From contig JAYOIK010000005.1 of NCBI GenBank assembly GCA_038118725.1, positions 33,918 to 97,917 of the forward strand: a DNA stretch of 64,000 bases, written 5' to 3'. The notes under the pieces are model-generated. The model ran no database searches, was not told where the DNA came from, and saw only the letters and a program-made list of their open reading frames with translations. The position numbers and the translations under genes were made by a program. Shown one piece after another: positions 7,881 to 17,164 of this stretch (the first letter of the stretch is position 1; each line of letters opens with the position of its first letter). The DNA is from JADHLJ01 sp038118725. GTDB taxonomy: Bacteria; Pseudomonadota; Alphaproteobacteria; Thalassobaculales; Thalassobaculaceae.

Positions 7881-9302
7881 GTGCGCTATATCAGCACGCG
7901 CGGCGCGGCGCCCGAGTTGGATTTCGACGATGTCTTGCTGGCCGGGTTGGCCCGGGACGGCGGACTTTACGTGCCCAAGCAATGGCCACGGTTTTCCGAG
8001 GCGGAGATCCGCGAGATGCGCGGCCTCGGCTACGCGGATCTGGCGGTTCGGGTGATGCGTCCCTTCGTCGATGGCGCGACCAGCGACGCGGCGCTCCAGA
8101 AATTGGTCCACGCGGCCTATGACGGCTTCGGCCATCCCGCCGTCGCGCCGCTCAAGCAACTGGACGGCAATCTCTGGCTGATGGAGCTGTTTCACGGCCC
8201 GACCCTGGCGTTCAAGGATTACGCCATGCAGATCCTGGGAAGGATGTTCGATCAGGCGCTGACCCGGCGCCAGGAGCGGGTGACCATTGTCGGCGCCACC
8301 TCCGGCGATACCGGCTCGGCGGCGATCGAGGCCTGCCGGGGCCGCGAGGCGATGGATATCTTCATCCTGTTTCCCAAGGGCCGGGTCTCGCCGGTGCAAC
8401 AGCGCCAGATGACCACGGTCGACGCGGCGAATGTTCACGCGATCGCGCTGGAAGGCACCTTTGACGACTGCCAGGACATGGTGAAGGCGCTGTTCAACGA
8501 TCTGGCCTTCCGCGACCGTTATCGGCTCTCCGCCGTCAATTCGATCAACTGGGCTCGGTTGCTGCCGCAGATCGTCTACTATTTCTGGGCGGCGCTGGCG
8601 CTCGGCGCGCCGGATCGCAAGGTCGCCTTCTCGGTGCCGTCCGGAAATTTCGGCAATGTCTTCTCGGGTTACGCGGCCCAGGCGTTGGGTTTGCCGGTCG
8701 AGAAACTCGTGGTGGCGACTAACGCCAACGATATCCTTTCCCGCTTCTTCAATTCCGGAACCATGGAAATCCGCGGCGTGAAGCCGTCGCTTTCGCCCAG
8801 CATGGATATCCAGGTCTCCAGCAATTTCGAGCGCCTGCTATTCGACCTGCATGACCGGGACGGTCAGATAACCGGGCGGGAGCTGGACGGTTTTCGCGAG
8901 ACCGGAAGCTTCTCGGTCTCGCAAGGGATGCTGGGCCGGGCGCATGAACTATTCGCCGCGACGGGGGTCGACGACACCGCGACCACGGCCCGGATCAAGG
9001 CCACCCACGCGGCCACCGGCGAGGTGCTCGACCCGCATAGCGCCATCGGGATCGAGGCGACGGCACGGATGCGCGCCGACAAGGCCCTCGATCCAGAGGT
9101 GCCGGTGATCTCGATCGCCACCGCGCATCCCGCGAAGTTTCCCGATGCCGTGGTCGACGCCATCGGCGCGCGTCCGAGCCTGCCCGCGAGAATGGCGGAC
9201 CTCATGGATCGAGAGGAGTATTTCACGGTGCTTGCCAATGATTTCGAGACGGTTGCCGGCTATATCGCCGGTCACACCCGCGCTAGCGGAGCCGCTTCAT
9301 GA
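7881..9302 (+). CDS. thrC: Threonine synthase
   Basis: 473 residues. Converts O-phosphohomoserine to threonine with pyridoxal phosphate. The PLP lysine is K112 in LAFKDYAMQ; GATSGDTGSAAI is the phosphate-binding loop region and VPSGNFGNVFSGY is also conserved. GTG 7881 is preferred because GGAG lies six bases before it and the protein then opens MRYISTRG as in other ThrC proteins; an in-frame TTG at 7869 would add four residues. The stop overlaps the M16 peptidase start (ATGA). This thrC–peptidase pair is common in alphaproteobacteria. Confidence 0.95.
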   Translation: MRYISTRGAAPELDFDDVLLAGLARDGGLYVPKQWPRFSEAEIREMRGLGYADLAVRVMRPFVDGATSDAALQKLVHAAYDGFGHPAVAPLKQLDGNLWLMELFHGPTLAFKDYAMQILGRMFDQALTRRQERVTIVGATSGDTGSAAIEACRGREAMDIFILFPKGRVSPVQQRQMTTVDAANVHAIALEGTFDDCQDMVKALFNDLAFRDRYRLSAVNSINWARLLPQIVYYFWAALALGAPDRKVAFSVPSGNFGNVFSGYAAQALGLPVEKLVVATNANDILSRFFNSGTMEIRGVKPSLSPSMDIQVSSNFERLLFDLHDRDGQITGRELDGFRETGSFSVSQGMLGRAHELFAATGVDDTATTARIKATHAATGEVLDPHSAIGIEATARMRADKALDPEVPVISIATAHPAKFPDAVVDAIGARPSLPARMADLMDREEYFTVLANDFETVAGYIAGHTRASGAAS

Positions 9303-10597
9303 GCGCTCGGGATTCGATGAATGATCCCGTGGCCGGCACCGGGCTGACGCACACCCGGCTGGATAACGGCATCCAGGTGATCAGTGATCCGATGGCGACG
9401 GTCGAGAGTGTCTCGCTCGGCGCCTGGTTCGGCGTCGGCGCCCGCAACGAGGCACCCGAGGTCAACGGCGTCGCGCACTTCCTCGAACACATGGCCTTTA
9501 AGGGCACCGAGCGCCGCGGCCCCGCCGATATCGCCGAGGAAATCGAGGCCGTGGGCGGTCACCTCAACGCCTATACCAGCCGCGAGCAGACCGCCTATTA
9601 CGCCAAGGTTCTGAAACAGGATACCGGGCTCGCCGTGGATATTCTCGGTGACATCCTGCGCAATTCCACCTTCCTCGACGAGGAAGTCAGCCGCGAACGC
9701 ACGGTGATCCTCCAGGAGATCGGTCAGGCGGCGGACACGCCCGACGACATCATTTTCGATATGTTTCAAGAGACCGCCTATCCCGATCAGGCGCTGGGCC
9801 GCCCGGTTCTGGGCCGGGCCGAGGTCGTCGGCCAGATGCCTCGCGACGCGATCGTGGGTTTCGTCGACGCGCATTACGGCGGCGAGCAGATGATCTTCTC
9901 CGCCGCCGGCAATGTCGACCACGACGCCCTGGTGGCCAGCGTCGAGGCCGGTTTCGGCGGCTTGCCCAAGCGCACTCTCGACGCGGTACAGCCGGCCCAT
10001 TATGTCGGCGGCGAGCGGCGCGAGGAGAGGGACTTGGAACAGGTCCATATGATCCTCGGCTTCCAGGGCGTGACGTTCCATGATCCGGACTTCCATGCCC
10101 AACAAGTGCTTTCGATGCTGCTCGGTGGCGGCATGTCCTCGCGCCTGTTTCAGGAAGTTCGCGAGAAACGCGGGCTGGTATATTCGATCTACTCCTTCTC
10201 CTCGGCCTATCGGGATACCGGCCTGCTCGGCATCTATGCCGGGACCGGCGAGGATCAGGTGGCTGAGCTGGTGCCGGTGGTTTGCGAGGAGTTGTGCAAG
10301 CTCACCGAGGCGGATCTCGAGGCCGAGGTCAATCGCTCGCGCACCCAGCTCAAGTCGGGGTTGCTGATGAGCCGCGAGACCACCTCGAACCGCTGCGAGC
10401 AGGTGGCGCAGCACATGCTTGTCTATAATCGGGTGATGCCGGTGGACGAGATCGTCGCCAAGGTCGACGCGGTCGACGCCGGCGCGGTCCGTCGCGTTGC
10501 GCGACGCCTCCTGGAAAGCACGCCGACCCTGACCGCGATCGGCCCGCTTTCGCGCCTGGAGTCCTACGATAGCTTCCGGGGGCGGCTGGCGGCCTAG
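9299..10597 (+). CDS. M16 family zinc metallopeptidase (processing-protease-like)
   Basis: 432 residues, the size of bacterial single-chain M16B peptidases related to mitochondrial processing peptidase beta. The inverted zinc motif HFLEH is at residues 60-64 and the distal metal-binding Glu fits E140, 76 residues on. The glycine-rich GGGMSSRLFQEVREKRGLVYSIYSF segment in the second half is the substrate-binding signature. It is probably an active peptidase. Overlaps thrC by four bases. Confidence 0.92.
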   Translation: MSARDSMNDPVAGTGLTHTRLDNGIQVISDPMATVESVSLGAWFGVGARNEAPEVNGVAHFLEHMAFKGTERRGPADIAEEIEAVGGHLNAYTSREQTAYYAKVLKQDTGLAVDILGDILRNSTFLDEEVSRERTVILQEIGQAADTPDDIIFDMFQETAYPDQALGRPVLGRAEVVGQMPRDAIVGFVDAHYGGEQMIFSAAGNVDHDALVASVEAGFGGLPKRTLDAVQPAHYVGGERREERDLEQVHMILGFQGVTFHDPDFHAQQVLSMLLGGGMSSRLFQEVREKRGLVYSIYSFSSAYRDTGLLGIYAGTGEDQVAELVPVVCEELCKLTEADLEAEVNRSRTQLKSGLLMSRETTSNRCEQVAQHMLVYNRVMPVDEIVAKVDAVDAGAVRRVARRLLESTPTLTAIGPLSRLESYDSFRGRLAA

Positions 10598-10636
10598 CGG
10601 CGTATTCCTCGAATCCGTCCGTGCCCCGTCGTCTCC

Positions 10637-10690
10637 GTCGCCCCGCCGTTCCCCGTCGCCCCGCCGTTCCTCGTCGCCCCACCGTTCCCC
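10637..10690. repeat. Three tandem copies of an 18-bp unit
   Basis: Units at 10637-10654, 10655-10672 and 10673-10690, all variants of GTCGCCCCGCCGTTCCCC with one substitution each in the second and third. The array runs directly into the hairpin repeat at 10691, which starts with the same GTCGCCC. Confidence 0.85.
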
Positions 10691-10813
10691 GTCGCCCTTG
10701 CGAAGGCAAGGGCTTGTGGCGAGAAAGCGGCGGCTGCCCCTCCCGTCGGGGATTTCGAACGGATTTCACCAGCAAACGCCGACGGCACGCGCCCCGGCCT
10801 CCGCCGGGGCGAC
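10691..10813. repeat. Inverted-pair hairpin repeat, copy 3
   Basis: Opens with a perfect hairpin GCCCTTGC-GAAG-GCAAGGGC (10694-10713) and closes with another perfect hairpin GCCCCGGC-CTCC-GCCGGGGC (10791-10810) in opposite orientation. With the tandem array it occupies most of the 321-base spacer between the M16 peptidase and the convergent dehydrogenase gene. Confidence 0.7.
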
Positions 10814-10918
10814 GAGGGATGGTGTTGCCGAAGGGAGAAGACGGCATACGTCTTGAGAAACCGATAAAAACGGGGTGTATCCGGCGCGCGTATTGGGTCG
10901 ATGGTCCCGAGCGCCACT

Positions 10919-11791
10919 TCAACGCGTCGGGACGGGCTCGTCGCCGGAATAGTCGTAGAACCCGCGACCGGTCTTGCGGCCGAGCCAGCCGGCCTCGACA
11001 TATTTCACCAACAGCGGACAGGGCCGGTACTTGGAATCCGCAAGCCCGTCATACAGCACGTGCATCACCGCCAGACAGGTATCCAGGCCGATGAAGTCGG
11101 CCAGCTGGAGCGGACCCATCGGGTGGTTGGCGCCGAGCCGCATGGCGGTGTCGATAGATTTGACGTTCCCGACACCCTCGTAAAGGGTGTAGACCGCTTC
11201 GTTGATCATCGGTAGCAGGATGCGGTTGACGATGAAGGCGGGGAAATCCTCGGCCACCGCGACGGTCTTGCCGAGCCGCTCGGCGAGGTCGTTGACCGCC
11301 GTGAACGTGTCCTGGTCGGTCGCGATGCCGCGGATGATTTCGACCAGCTGCATCACCGGCACTGGATTCATGAAATGCATGCCGATGAACTTGCCGGGCC
11401 GGTCGGTGACCGCGGCCAGGCGGGTGATCGAGATCGACGAGGTATTGGTGGCAATCAGCGCCGTCTCCGACAGATGCGGGACCAGCTCCTTCAGGATCGC
11501 GCGCTTGATCTCCTCGTTCTCGGTGGCTGCCTCGACAACCAGATCGGCATCGCCGAAGGCGGCGTGATCCTGGCCGGTCGCGATTCGCCCCATCGCCGCG
11601 CCGACATCGGCGTCGGTGATCTTGCCGCGGCTGGCCTGGCGCGAAAGATTTCGCTCGATCGAGGCAATAGCGCCGGACAGCGCCGCTTCCTGGACATCGA
11701 ACAGGTGCACGTCTAGCCCCGCCAGCGCGCAGACATGCGCGATGCCGGAACCCATCTGTCCGGCACCGATGATGCCGACACGCTGGATCAT
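10919..11791 (-). CDS. 3-hydroxybutyryl-CoA/3-hydroxyacyl-CoA dehydrogenase
   Basis: 290 residues. Oxidises 3-hydroxyacyl-CoA to 3-ketoacyl-CoA with NAD. The Rossmann motif GIIGAGQMGSGIAHV is at residues 6-20; EAATENEEIKR and the catalytic His in GMHFMNPVPVMQLVEII follow, and the C-terminal domain contains NHPMGPLQLADFIGLDT and ends GRGFYDY. This is the short single-domain form (HbdA/PaaH type). GGGAG precedes the start. It follows etfA by 68 bases on the same strand, linking beta-oxidation or butyrate metabolism to the electron carrier. Confidence 0.92.
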   Translation of the reverse strand: MIQRVGIIGAGQMGSGIAHVCALAGLDVHLFDVQEAALSGAIASIERNLSRQASRGKITDADVGAAMGRIATGQDHAAFGDADLVVEAATENEEIKRAILKELVPHLSETALIATNTSSISITRLAAVTDRPGKFIGMHFMNPVPVMQLVEIIRGIATDQDTFTAVNDLAERLGKTVAVAEDFPAFIVNRILLPMINEAVYTLYEGVGNVKSIDTAMRLGANHPMGPLQLADFIGLDTCLAVMHVLYDGLADSKYRPCPLLVKYVEAGWLGRKTGRGFYDYSGDEPVPTR

Positions 11792-11859
11792 TGATCTAAC
11801 TCCCGTTGGCGAGGCGCCGGAAAAGGCGCCCGCCGGACTCCCTGATTAAGCCGCTGGGC

Positions 11860-12810
11860 CTAGGAGCCGTACCCTTGCTTGCCGAGCTCTTCGTCCAGCT
11901 CAGGCACCGCCTTGAACAGATCGGCGACAAGACCGAAATCGGCGACCTGGAAGATCGGCGCCTCTTCGTCCTTGTTGATCGCGACGATGACCTTGCTGTC
12001 CTTCATGCCCGCGAGATGCTGAATCGCGCCGGAGATACCGACGGCGATATAGAGATCCGGCGCCACCACCTTGCCGGTCTGACCGACCTGATAGTCGTTC
12101 GGGACATAGCCGGCATCGACCGCGGCTCGCGAGGCGCCGACCGCCGCGCCGAGCTTGTCGGCGACGGCCTCGATCATCGGGAAGTTTTCGCCGGACTGCA
12201 TGCCGCGGCCACCGGAAATGACGATCCGCGCCGAGGTCAGTTCGGGACGCTCGGACGAGCTGAGCTCGGCCCCGACATAGCTGGACAGGCCGGAGTCACC
12301 CTTGCCGTCCACGGCCTCGATCGCGGCGGAACCACCCTCGGCGGCGACCGCCTCGAAGGCGGTGGTGCGCACGGTGATCACCTTGGTCGCGTCGGAGGAT
12401 TTCACCGTCGCCATGGCATTGCCGGCATAGATCGGGCGCACGAAGGTATCGGCGTCGATCACCTCGGAGATTTCCGAGATCTGCTGCACGTCGAGCAGCG
12501 CCGAGGCGCGCGGCATGATGTTCTTGCCCTCGGTGGTGGCCGGGGCCACGATGTGGCTGTAGCCGTCGGCGAGAGCGACCACCAGATTGGCTACATTCTC
12601 GGCCAGGCCGTTGGCGTACTCGGCGGAATCCGCGACCAGCACCTTGGAGATGCCGGCGACCTTGGCGGCCTGCTCGGCAACCGCGCCGCAGCCGCTTCCG
12701 GCGACCAGCAGGGACATGTCACCGCCAATGGCCTGGGCGGCGGCCACCGCGTTCAGGGTCGCGGGCTTGAGTTCCGAATTATCGTATTCGGCGACGATCA
12801 GCGTAGCCAT
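11860..12810 (-). CDS. etfA: Electron transfer flavoprotein alpha subunit
   Basis: 316 residues. The FAD-binding C-terminal domain is clear: SGGRGMQSGENFPMIEAV, then VDAGYVPNDYQVGQTGKVVAPDLYIAVGISGAIQH, and IVAINKDEEAPIFQVADFGLVADLF. ETF accepts electrons from acyl-CoA and other flavin dehydrogenases and passes them to ETF-ubiquinone oxidoreductase. It starts two bases after the etfB stop, so the subunits are translated together. Confidence 0.96.
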   Translation of the reverse strand: MATLIVAEYDNSELKPATLNAVAAAQAIGGDMSLLVAGSGCGAVAEQAAKVAGISKVLVADSAEYANGLAENVANLVVALADGYSHIVAPATTEGKNIMPRASALLDVQQISEISEVIDADTFVRPIYAGNAMATVKSSDATKVITVRTTAFEAVAAEGGSAAIEAVDGKGDSGLSSYVGAELSSSERPELTSARIVISGGRGMQSGENFPMIEAVADKLGAAVGASRAAVDAGYVPNDYQVGQTGKVVAPDLYIAVGISGAIQHLAGMKDSKVIVAINKDEEAPIFQVADFGLVADLFKAVPELDEELGKQGYGS

Positions 12811-12812
12811 CT

Positions 12813-13562
12813 TTAGATCACCTTCGCGACATTGCGCAGTTTTTCGACCAGATCGGCGACATCCTCGACCTTGACGCCGGCTTCGCGCTTCGGCGGCTCG
12901 ACGACCTTGAGGGTCTCCAGGCGCGGCGCCGGGTCGACACCGAGATCCACCGGGGACATCTGATCGATCGGCTTCTTCTTCGCCTTCATGATATTCGGCA
13001 GCGAGGCATAGCGCGGCTCGTTCAAGCGAAGATCGGTGGTCAGCACCGCCGGAAGCTTCAGGGTGACGGTCTCGAGACCGCCGTCGACCTCGCGGGTCGC
13101 CTGGAGCTTGCCGTCGCCGATTTCGAGCTTGGAGATGAAGGTTGCCTGCCCCCAGCCCAGGAGCGCGGCCAGCATCTGACCGGTCTGGTTGGAGTCATCA
13201 TCGATCGCCTGCTTGCCGACGATGATCACCGAGGGGCCTTCCTTCTCGGCGATCGCCTTCAGCATCTTGGCGACGGCCAGCGGCTCGACATCGCCGTCAT
13301 GCAGCACGTGAATGCCGCGGTCGGCGCCCATGGCCAGCGCGGTGCGGATGGTCTCCTGGCACTGCTGCACGCCGATCGAAACCGCGATCACCTCCTCGGC
13401 CTTGCCGGCCTCGCGGAGACGGATCGCCTCCTCGACGGAGATCTCGTCGAACGGGTTCATGGACATCTTGACGTTAGCCAGTTCGACACCCGTCTGGTCA
13501 GCCTTGACGCGGACCTTGACGTTGTAGTCGATGACCCGTTTTACGGGCACGAGCACCTTCAT
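12813..13562 (-). CDS. etfB: Electron transfer flavoprotein beta subunit
   Basis: 249 residues, standard length, beginning MKVLVPVKRVIDYN with the AMP-binding segments typical of the family. The recognition loop that docks partner dehydrogenases reads LNEPRYASLPN (residues 180-190), with L188 in the place of the human anchor Leu195. K193 and K196 align with human Lys200 and Lys203, the sites methylated by METTL20. GGAG precedes the start. First gene of the etfB-etfA-dehydrogenase operon. Confidence 0.96.
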   Translation of the reverse strand: MKVLVPVKRVIDYNVKVRVKADQTGVELANVKMSMNPFDEISVEEAIRLREAGKAEEVIAVSIGVQQCQETIRTALAMGADRGIHVLHDGDVEPLAVAKMLKAIAEKEGPSVIIVGKQAIDDDSNQTGQMLAALLGWGQATFISKLEIGDGKLQATREVDGGLETVTLKLPAVLTTDLRLNEPRYASLPNIMKAKKKPIDQMSPVDLGVDPAPRLETLKVVEPPKREAGVKVEDVADLVEKLRNVAKVI

Positions 13563-13990
13563 GGCGACTCCAACGATCTGCTGTGAAAATAGGACCCTCG
13601 CGAGGGACGCCCGGTCTTAGGAGAGCCATATCCAACTGTCAAGCATATGAACGATCATCAAGCGATTTGGCGAAGATTCCGAGGCGCGGCTTCGTCATCC
13701 CGCGCTTTTTCCGTCTCTCTCGCGAATGCTCATTGCTGTTCGGGAAAAATTCAACGCCGCGCGTGACTTCCCGAACCCGTCGCCCCATCTCAGCCTTCCA
13801 GAGGTCACCGCGTCCTCAAGGGCGACGGTCGCGGGGAATGGCCGGCGGAGAAATCAAGTCCGAGGTGGCGGCCAAGGAACAAAAACCAGGCAATATCGGT
13901 ATCTCATCCCGTACGACTGGAGTTTTCCCGGACAGAAGTGCGCGCAAGCTGGGATGACGGAGGATTTTTGGGTGGGGGAGTAGCGCTACC
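13563..13990. other. Spacer between etfB and polA
   Basis: 428 bases. It should hold the etfB promoter near its left end. A degenerate trace of the hairpin repeat (a CAAGGGCGACGG stretch near 13820) is visible. No reading frame with the codon use of the neighbours and no convincing terminator was seen. Confidence 0.5.
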
Positions 13991-16786
13991 CTAATGCGCC
14001 GCCGCCCAGCTGGCGCCTTCGCCGGCGTCGGCGATCAGCGGGACCGAGATGTCGACCGCCGGGTGGGCGGCGCCTTCCAAGACCTCCCGGACCAGGGCCT
14101 TGGTCGCCTCCATCTCGGCGTCGGGGACCTCGAACAACAACTCGTCATGCACGGTCAACAGCATGCGGGCGCCGAGGCCGGCGGCCTCCAGGGCCTTGGG
14201 AACCCGGACCATGGCGCGCTTGATGATATCAGCCGCGCTGCCCTGGATCGGCGCGTTGATGGCCGCGCGTTCGGAGAAGGAGCGGCGGGCCGGGTTGTTG
14301 TCCTTGATGCCGCCGAGATGCACCTTGCGCCCGAATAGGGTCTCGACATAGCCCTTCTCGCGCGCCTCGGTCTTGGCCGCGTCCATATAGGTGCGGATCT
14401 CGGGATAGCGTTCGAAATAGGCGTCGATATAGGCCTTGGCCTCGCTGACCGGGATGCGCAAGGTGCGCGAGAGCCCGAAGCTCGACATGCCGTAGATGAT
14501 GCCGAAATTGATCGCCTTGGCGTTGCGCCGGACCATCGGGTCCATGCCCTCGATCGGCACGTTGAAGACCTCCGAGGCGGTCTGCGCGTGAATGTCGATG
14601 CCCTCGTGGAAGGCGCGCTTGAGGCTGTCGATATTGGCGATGTGGGCCACCAGACGCAGCTCGATCTGGGAATAGTCGACGCTGAGCAGGGTGTGGCCCG
14701 GCTCGGCGATGAAGGCGGTGCGGATCTTGCGCCCCTCCTCGGTGCGAACCGGGATGTTCTGAAGGTTCGGGTCGTTGGAGGAGAGCCGTCCGGTATTGGC
14801 CCCGGTCATCGAATAGGAGGTATGGATGCGCCCGGTCGCCGGGTTGATATCCTCGACCAGGGAGTCCGTGTAGGTGGATTTCAGCTTCGACATCTGGCGC
14901 CAGTCGAGCACCCTTGCCGGCAGGTCGTGGCCGTTCGCCGCCAGGTCCTCCAACACGTCGGCGCCGGTGGCATAGGCGCCGGTCTTGGTCTTCTTGCCGC
15001 CGGGCAGGCCCATCTGGTCGAACAGAATCTCGCCAAGCTGTTTCGGCGAGCCGATGTTGAACTCCGATCCCGCGAGCTTGTGGATCTCGATAGCCTGTTC
15101 CTCAAGACGGCGGGCGAAGTCGGCGGACATGTCGCGCAGGATCGCCGGATCCACCTTGATGCCGTTGTTCTCCATCTTCGAGAGCACCGGGATCAGCGGC
15201 CGCTCCAGGGTCTCGTAGACCGTCGCCATGCCGACCTTCGGCAGTTCCGGCTTCAAGACCCGATGCAGGCGCAGGGTCATGTCCGCGTCCTCGGCGGCGT
15301 AGTCCAGCGCCTTGTCCAGCGGCACCTCGGCGAAGGGGATCTGGGCCTTGCCCTTGCCGCAGACCTCCTCGTATTTGATGTTCACGTGGTCGAAATGCAG
15401 GCGCGAGAGCTCGTCCAGCCCATGGCCGTGCAAGCCGCCCTCCATCACGTAGGACAGGCACATGGTGTCGTCGACCGGCGCGACCGCGACGCCGCCATTG
15501 CCGGGCTGCATCATCACCAGCGCGTCGTATTTGATGTTGTGACCGATCTTCAGAACCCCTGGATTTTCCAAGAGCGGCTTCAGCCGCGCCATGGCGTCCT
15601 CGAAGGGGATCTGCTTCGGCGCCGGCGCGGTTTCGGACAACAGGCTGCCCTGACTATTGGCGCCGTGACGTAGCGGCACGTAGCAGGCCTTGCCCGGCGC
15701 GGTCGCCAGCGACAGGCCGACGACGACGGCTTGGGTGGCGTCGAGGGAACTGGTTTCGGTATCGAAGGCGACGACACCCAACTTCTCGGCCTCGGTGATC
15801 CAGCGGTCCAGCGCGTCGATTTCCTGAACCAGCTCGTAGCTCGCCTCACCGGCGGGCTCCTCCGCCGTGCTGTCCGAGGGCATCTCGTGACCGGCATCCG
15901 ACAGCTCTGCCTCATAGCGCGCGATCAGACGCCGGAACCCCTGCTCCTTCAGGAATTCCAGCACCGTCGCCGGGTCCGGATCACGTACCCCCAGCGCCTC
16001 CAATGGTTCGGGCACGTCGACATCGGTCTTGAGGGTGACGAGGTCACGGCTGATCCGGGCCATCTCGGCATGCTCGATCAGGTTCTCGCGGCGCTTGGGC
16101 TGTTTGATCTCGCCGGCCCGCTCCAGCAGCGTATCGAGATCGCCGTATTCGGTGATCAATTGCGCCGCCGTCTTCACCCCGATGCCAGGCACGCCCGGCA
16201 CGTTGTCGACCGAATCGCCGGCCAGGGCCTGAACGTCGATGACCTTGTCCGGCGCGACGCCGAACTTCTCCATGACCTCGGCGGCGCCGATCTCACGGTT
16301 CTTCATCGGGTCGTACATTGTGACGTCTGGGCCGACCAGCTGCATCAGGTCCTTGTCGGAGGAGACGATGGTCACCTCGGCGCCGGATTCTTGCGCCAGC
16401 CTAGCATAGGTCGCGATCAGGTCATCCGCTTCGAAGCCGTCCATCTCCAGCGAGGCGACGTTGAAGGCCTTCACCGCCTGTCGGATAAGGTCGAACTGGG
16501 GGATCAATTCCTCGGGCGCCGGTGGCCGCTGGGCCTTGTATTGATCATAGATCTCGCTGCGAAAGGTCTTGCGGGAGGTATCGAAGATCACCGCGCAATG
16601 ATCCGCATGCAGGTCCTCGATCAGCTTGATCAGCATGTTCGTGAAGCCGAACACCGCGTTGGTCGGCGTCCCGTCGGGCCGGCTCATCGGCGGCAGCGCG
16701 TGAAAGGCCCGGAAAATGAAGCCGGAGCCGTCAACGAGATAAAAGTGGGAGCGGCTGTTTTTCGCGGCGCTGTCGGTCTCGGCCAT
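13991..16786 (-). CDS. polA: DNA polymerase I
   Basis: 931 residues with all three domains. Residues 1 to about 290 are the 5'-3' exonuclease (YLVDGSGFIFRAFHALP, helix-hairpin-helix GDSVDNVPGVPGIGVKTA). The middle is a 3'-5' exonuclease whose FDTETSSLD and DYAAEDADMT motifs keep the catalytic acids, so proofreading looks intact. The C-terminal polymerase has motif A LLSVDYSQIELRLVAH, motif B RRNAKAINFGIIYG and motif C LTVHDELLFEVPD. It works in Okazaki fragment processing and repair. No clear ribosome site precedes ATG 16786, but the start fits the family. Confidence 0.97.
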   Translation of the reverse strand: MAETDSAAKNSRSHFYLVDGSGFIFRAFHALPPMSRPDGTPTNAVFGFTNMLIKLIEDLHADHCAVIFDTSRKTFRSEIYDQYKAQRPPAPEELIPQFDLIRQAVKAFNVASLEMDGFEADDLIATYARLAQESGAEVTIVSSDKDLMQLVGPDVTMYDPMKNREIGAAEVMEKFGVAPDKVIDVQALAGDSVDNVPGVPGIGVKTAAQLITEYGDLDTLLERAGEIKQPKRRENLIEHAEMARISRDLVTLKTDVDVPEPLEALGVRDPDPATVLEFLKEQGFRRLIARYEAELSDAGHEMPSDSTAEEPAGEASYELVQEIDALDRWITEAEKLGVVAFDTETSSLDATQAVVVGLSLATAPGKACYVPLRHGANSQGSLLSETAPAPKQIPFEDAMARLKPLLENPGVLKIGHNIKYDALVMMQPGNGGVAVAPVDDTMCLSYVMEGGLHGHGLDELSRLHFDHVNIKYEEVCGKGKAQIPFAEVPLDKALDYAAEDADMTLRLHRVLKPELPKVGMATVYETLERPLIPVLSKMENNGIKVDPAILRDMSADFARRLEEQAIEIHKLAGSEFNIGSPKQLGEILFDQMGLPGGKKTKTGAYATGADVLEDLAANGHDLPARVLDWRQMSKLKSTYTDSLVEDINPATGRIHTSYSMTGANTGRLSSNDPNLQNIPVRTEEGRKIRTAFIAEPGHTLLSVDYSQIELRLVAHIANIDSLKRAFHEGIDIHAQTASEVFNVPIEGMDPMVRRNAKAINFGIIYGMSSFGLSRTLRIPVSEAKAYIDAYFERYPEIRTYMDAAKTEAREKGYVETLFGRKVHLGGIKDNNPARRSFSERAAINAPIQGSAADIIKRAMVRVPKALEAAGLGARMLLTVHDELLFEVPDAEMEATKALVREVLEGAAHPAVDISVPLIADAGEGASWAAAH

Positions 16787-16954
16787 GGGGCGGTGTCCAG
16801 TTCGGGCGGTCCGGGTGGCGGGTCGGGACCGACTCTAGCGGCGTGACGGGGCTTGGCAAGAGCGGAGCGTGTCCGTGATGCCGGGCGCCCGCGATCGGCG
16901 GGAAACTTGCCCCTACCGCCTGGCCCCCGCATAATTCACCCATCGATCTCGGTT

Positions 16955-17164
16955 TTGGAGAGCCGCCATGCCCGCCATCGCCACCGTCCCGGCCGCCACC
17001 GTCCCGGCCNNNNNNNNNNNNNNNNNNNNNNNNNNNNNNNNNNNNNNNNNNNNNNNNNNNNNNNNNNNNNNNNNNNNNNNNNNNNNNNNNNNNNNNNNNN
17101 NNNNNNNNNTTGGAGAGCCGCCATGCCCGCCATCGCCACCGTCCCGGCCGCCACCGTCCCGGCC
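16955..17164. other. Scaffold gap of 100 Ns flanked by an identical 55-bp overlap
   Basis: Ns occupy 17010-17109. The 55 bases before the gap (16955-17009) and the 55 after it (17110-17164) are identical and include the start codon and first residues of the downstream gene. This is what results when two contigs that truly overlap are joined with a fixed-length placeholder. The real DNA is probably continuous and about 155 bases shorter here. Confidence 0.9.

Noticed and set aside
10637..10690. A CRISPR array
   Set aside because: The 18-base units are directly contiguous, with no spacers, and no cas genes are present.
13583..13983. Short plus-strand open frames between etfB and polA
   Set aside because: Amino-acid composition and codon use look random, and no ribosome site or similarity was seen.
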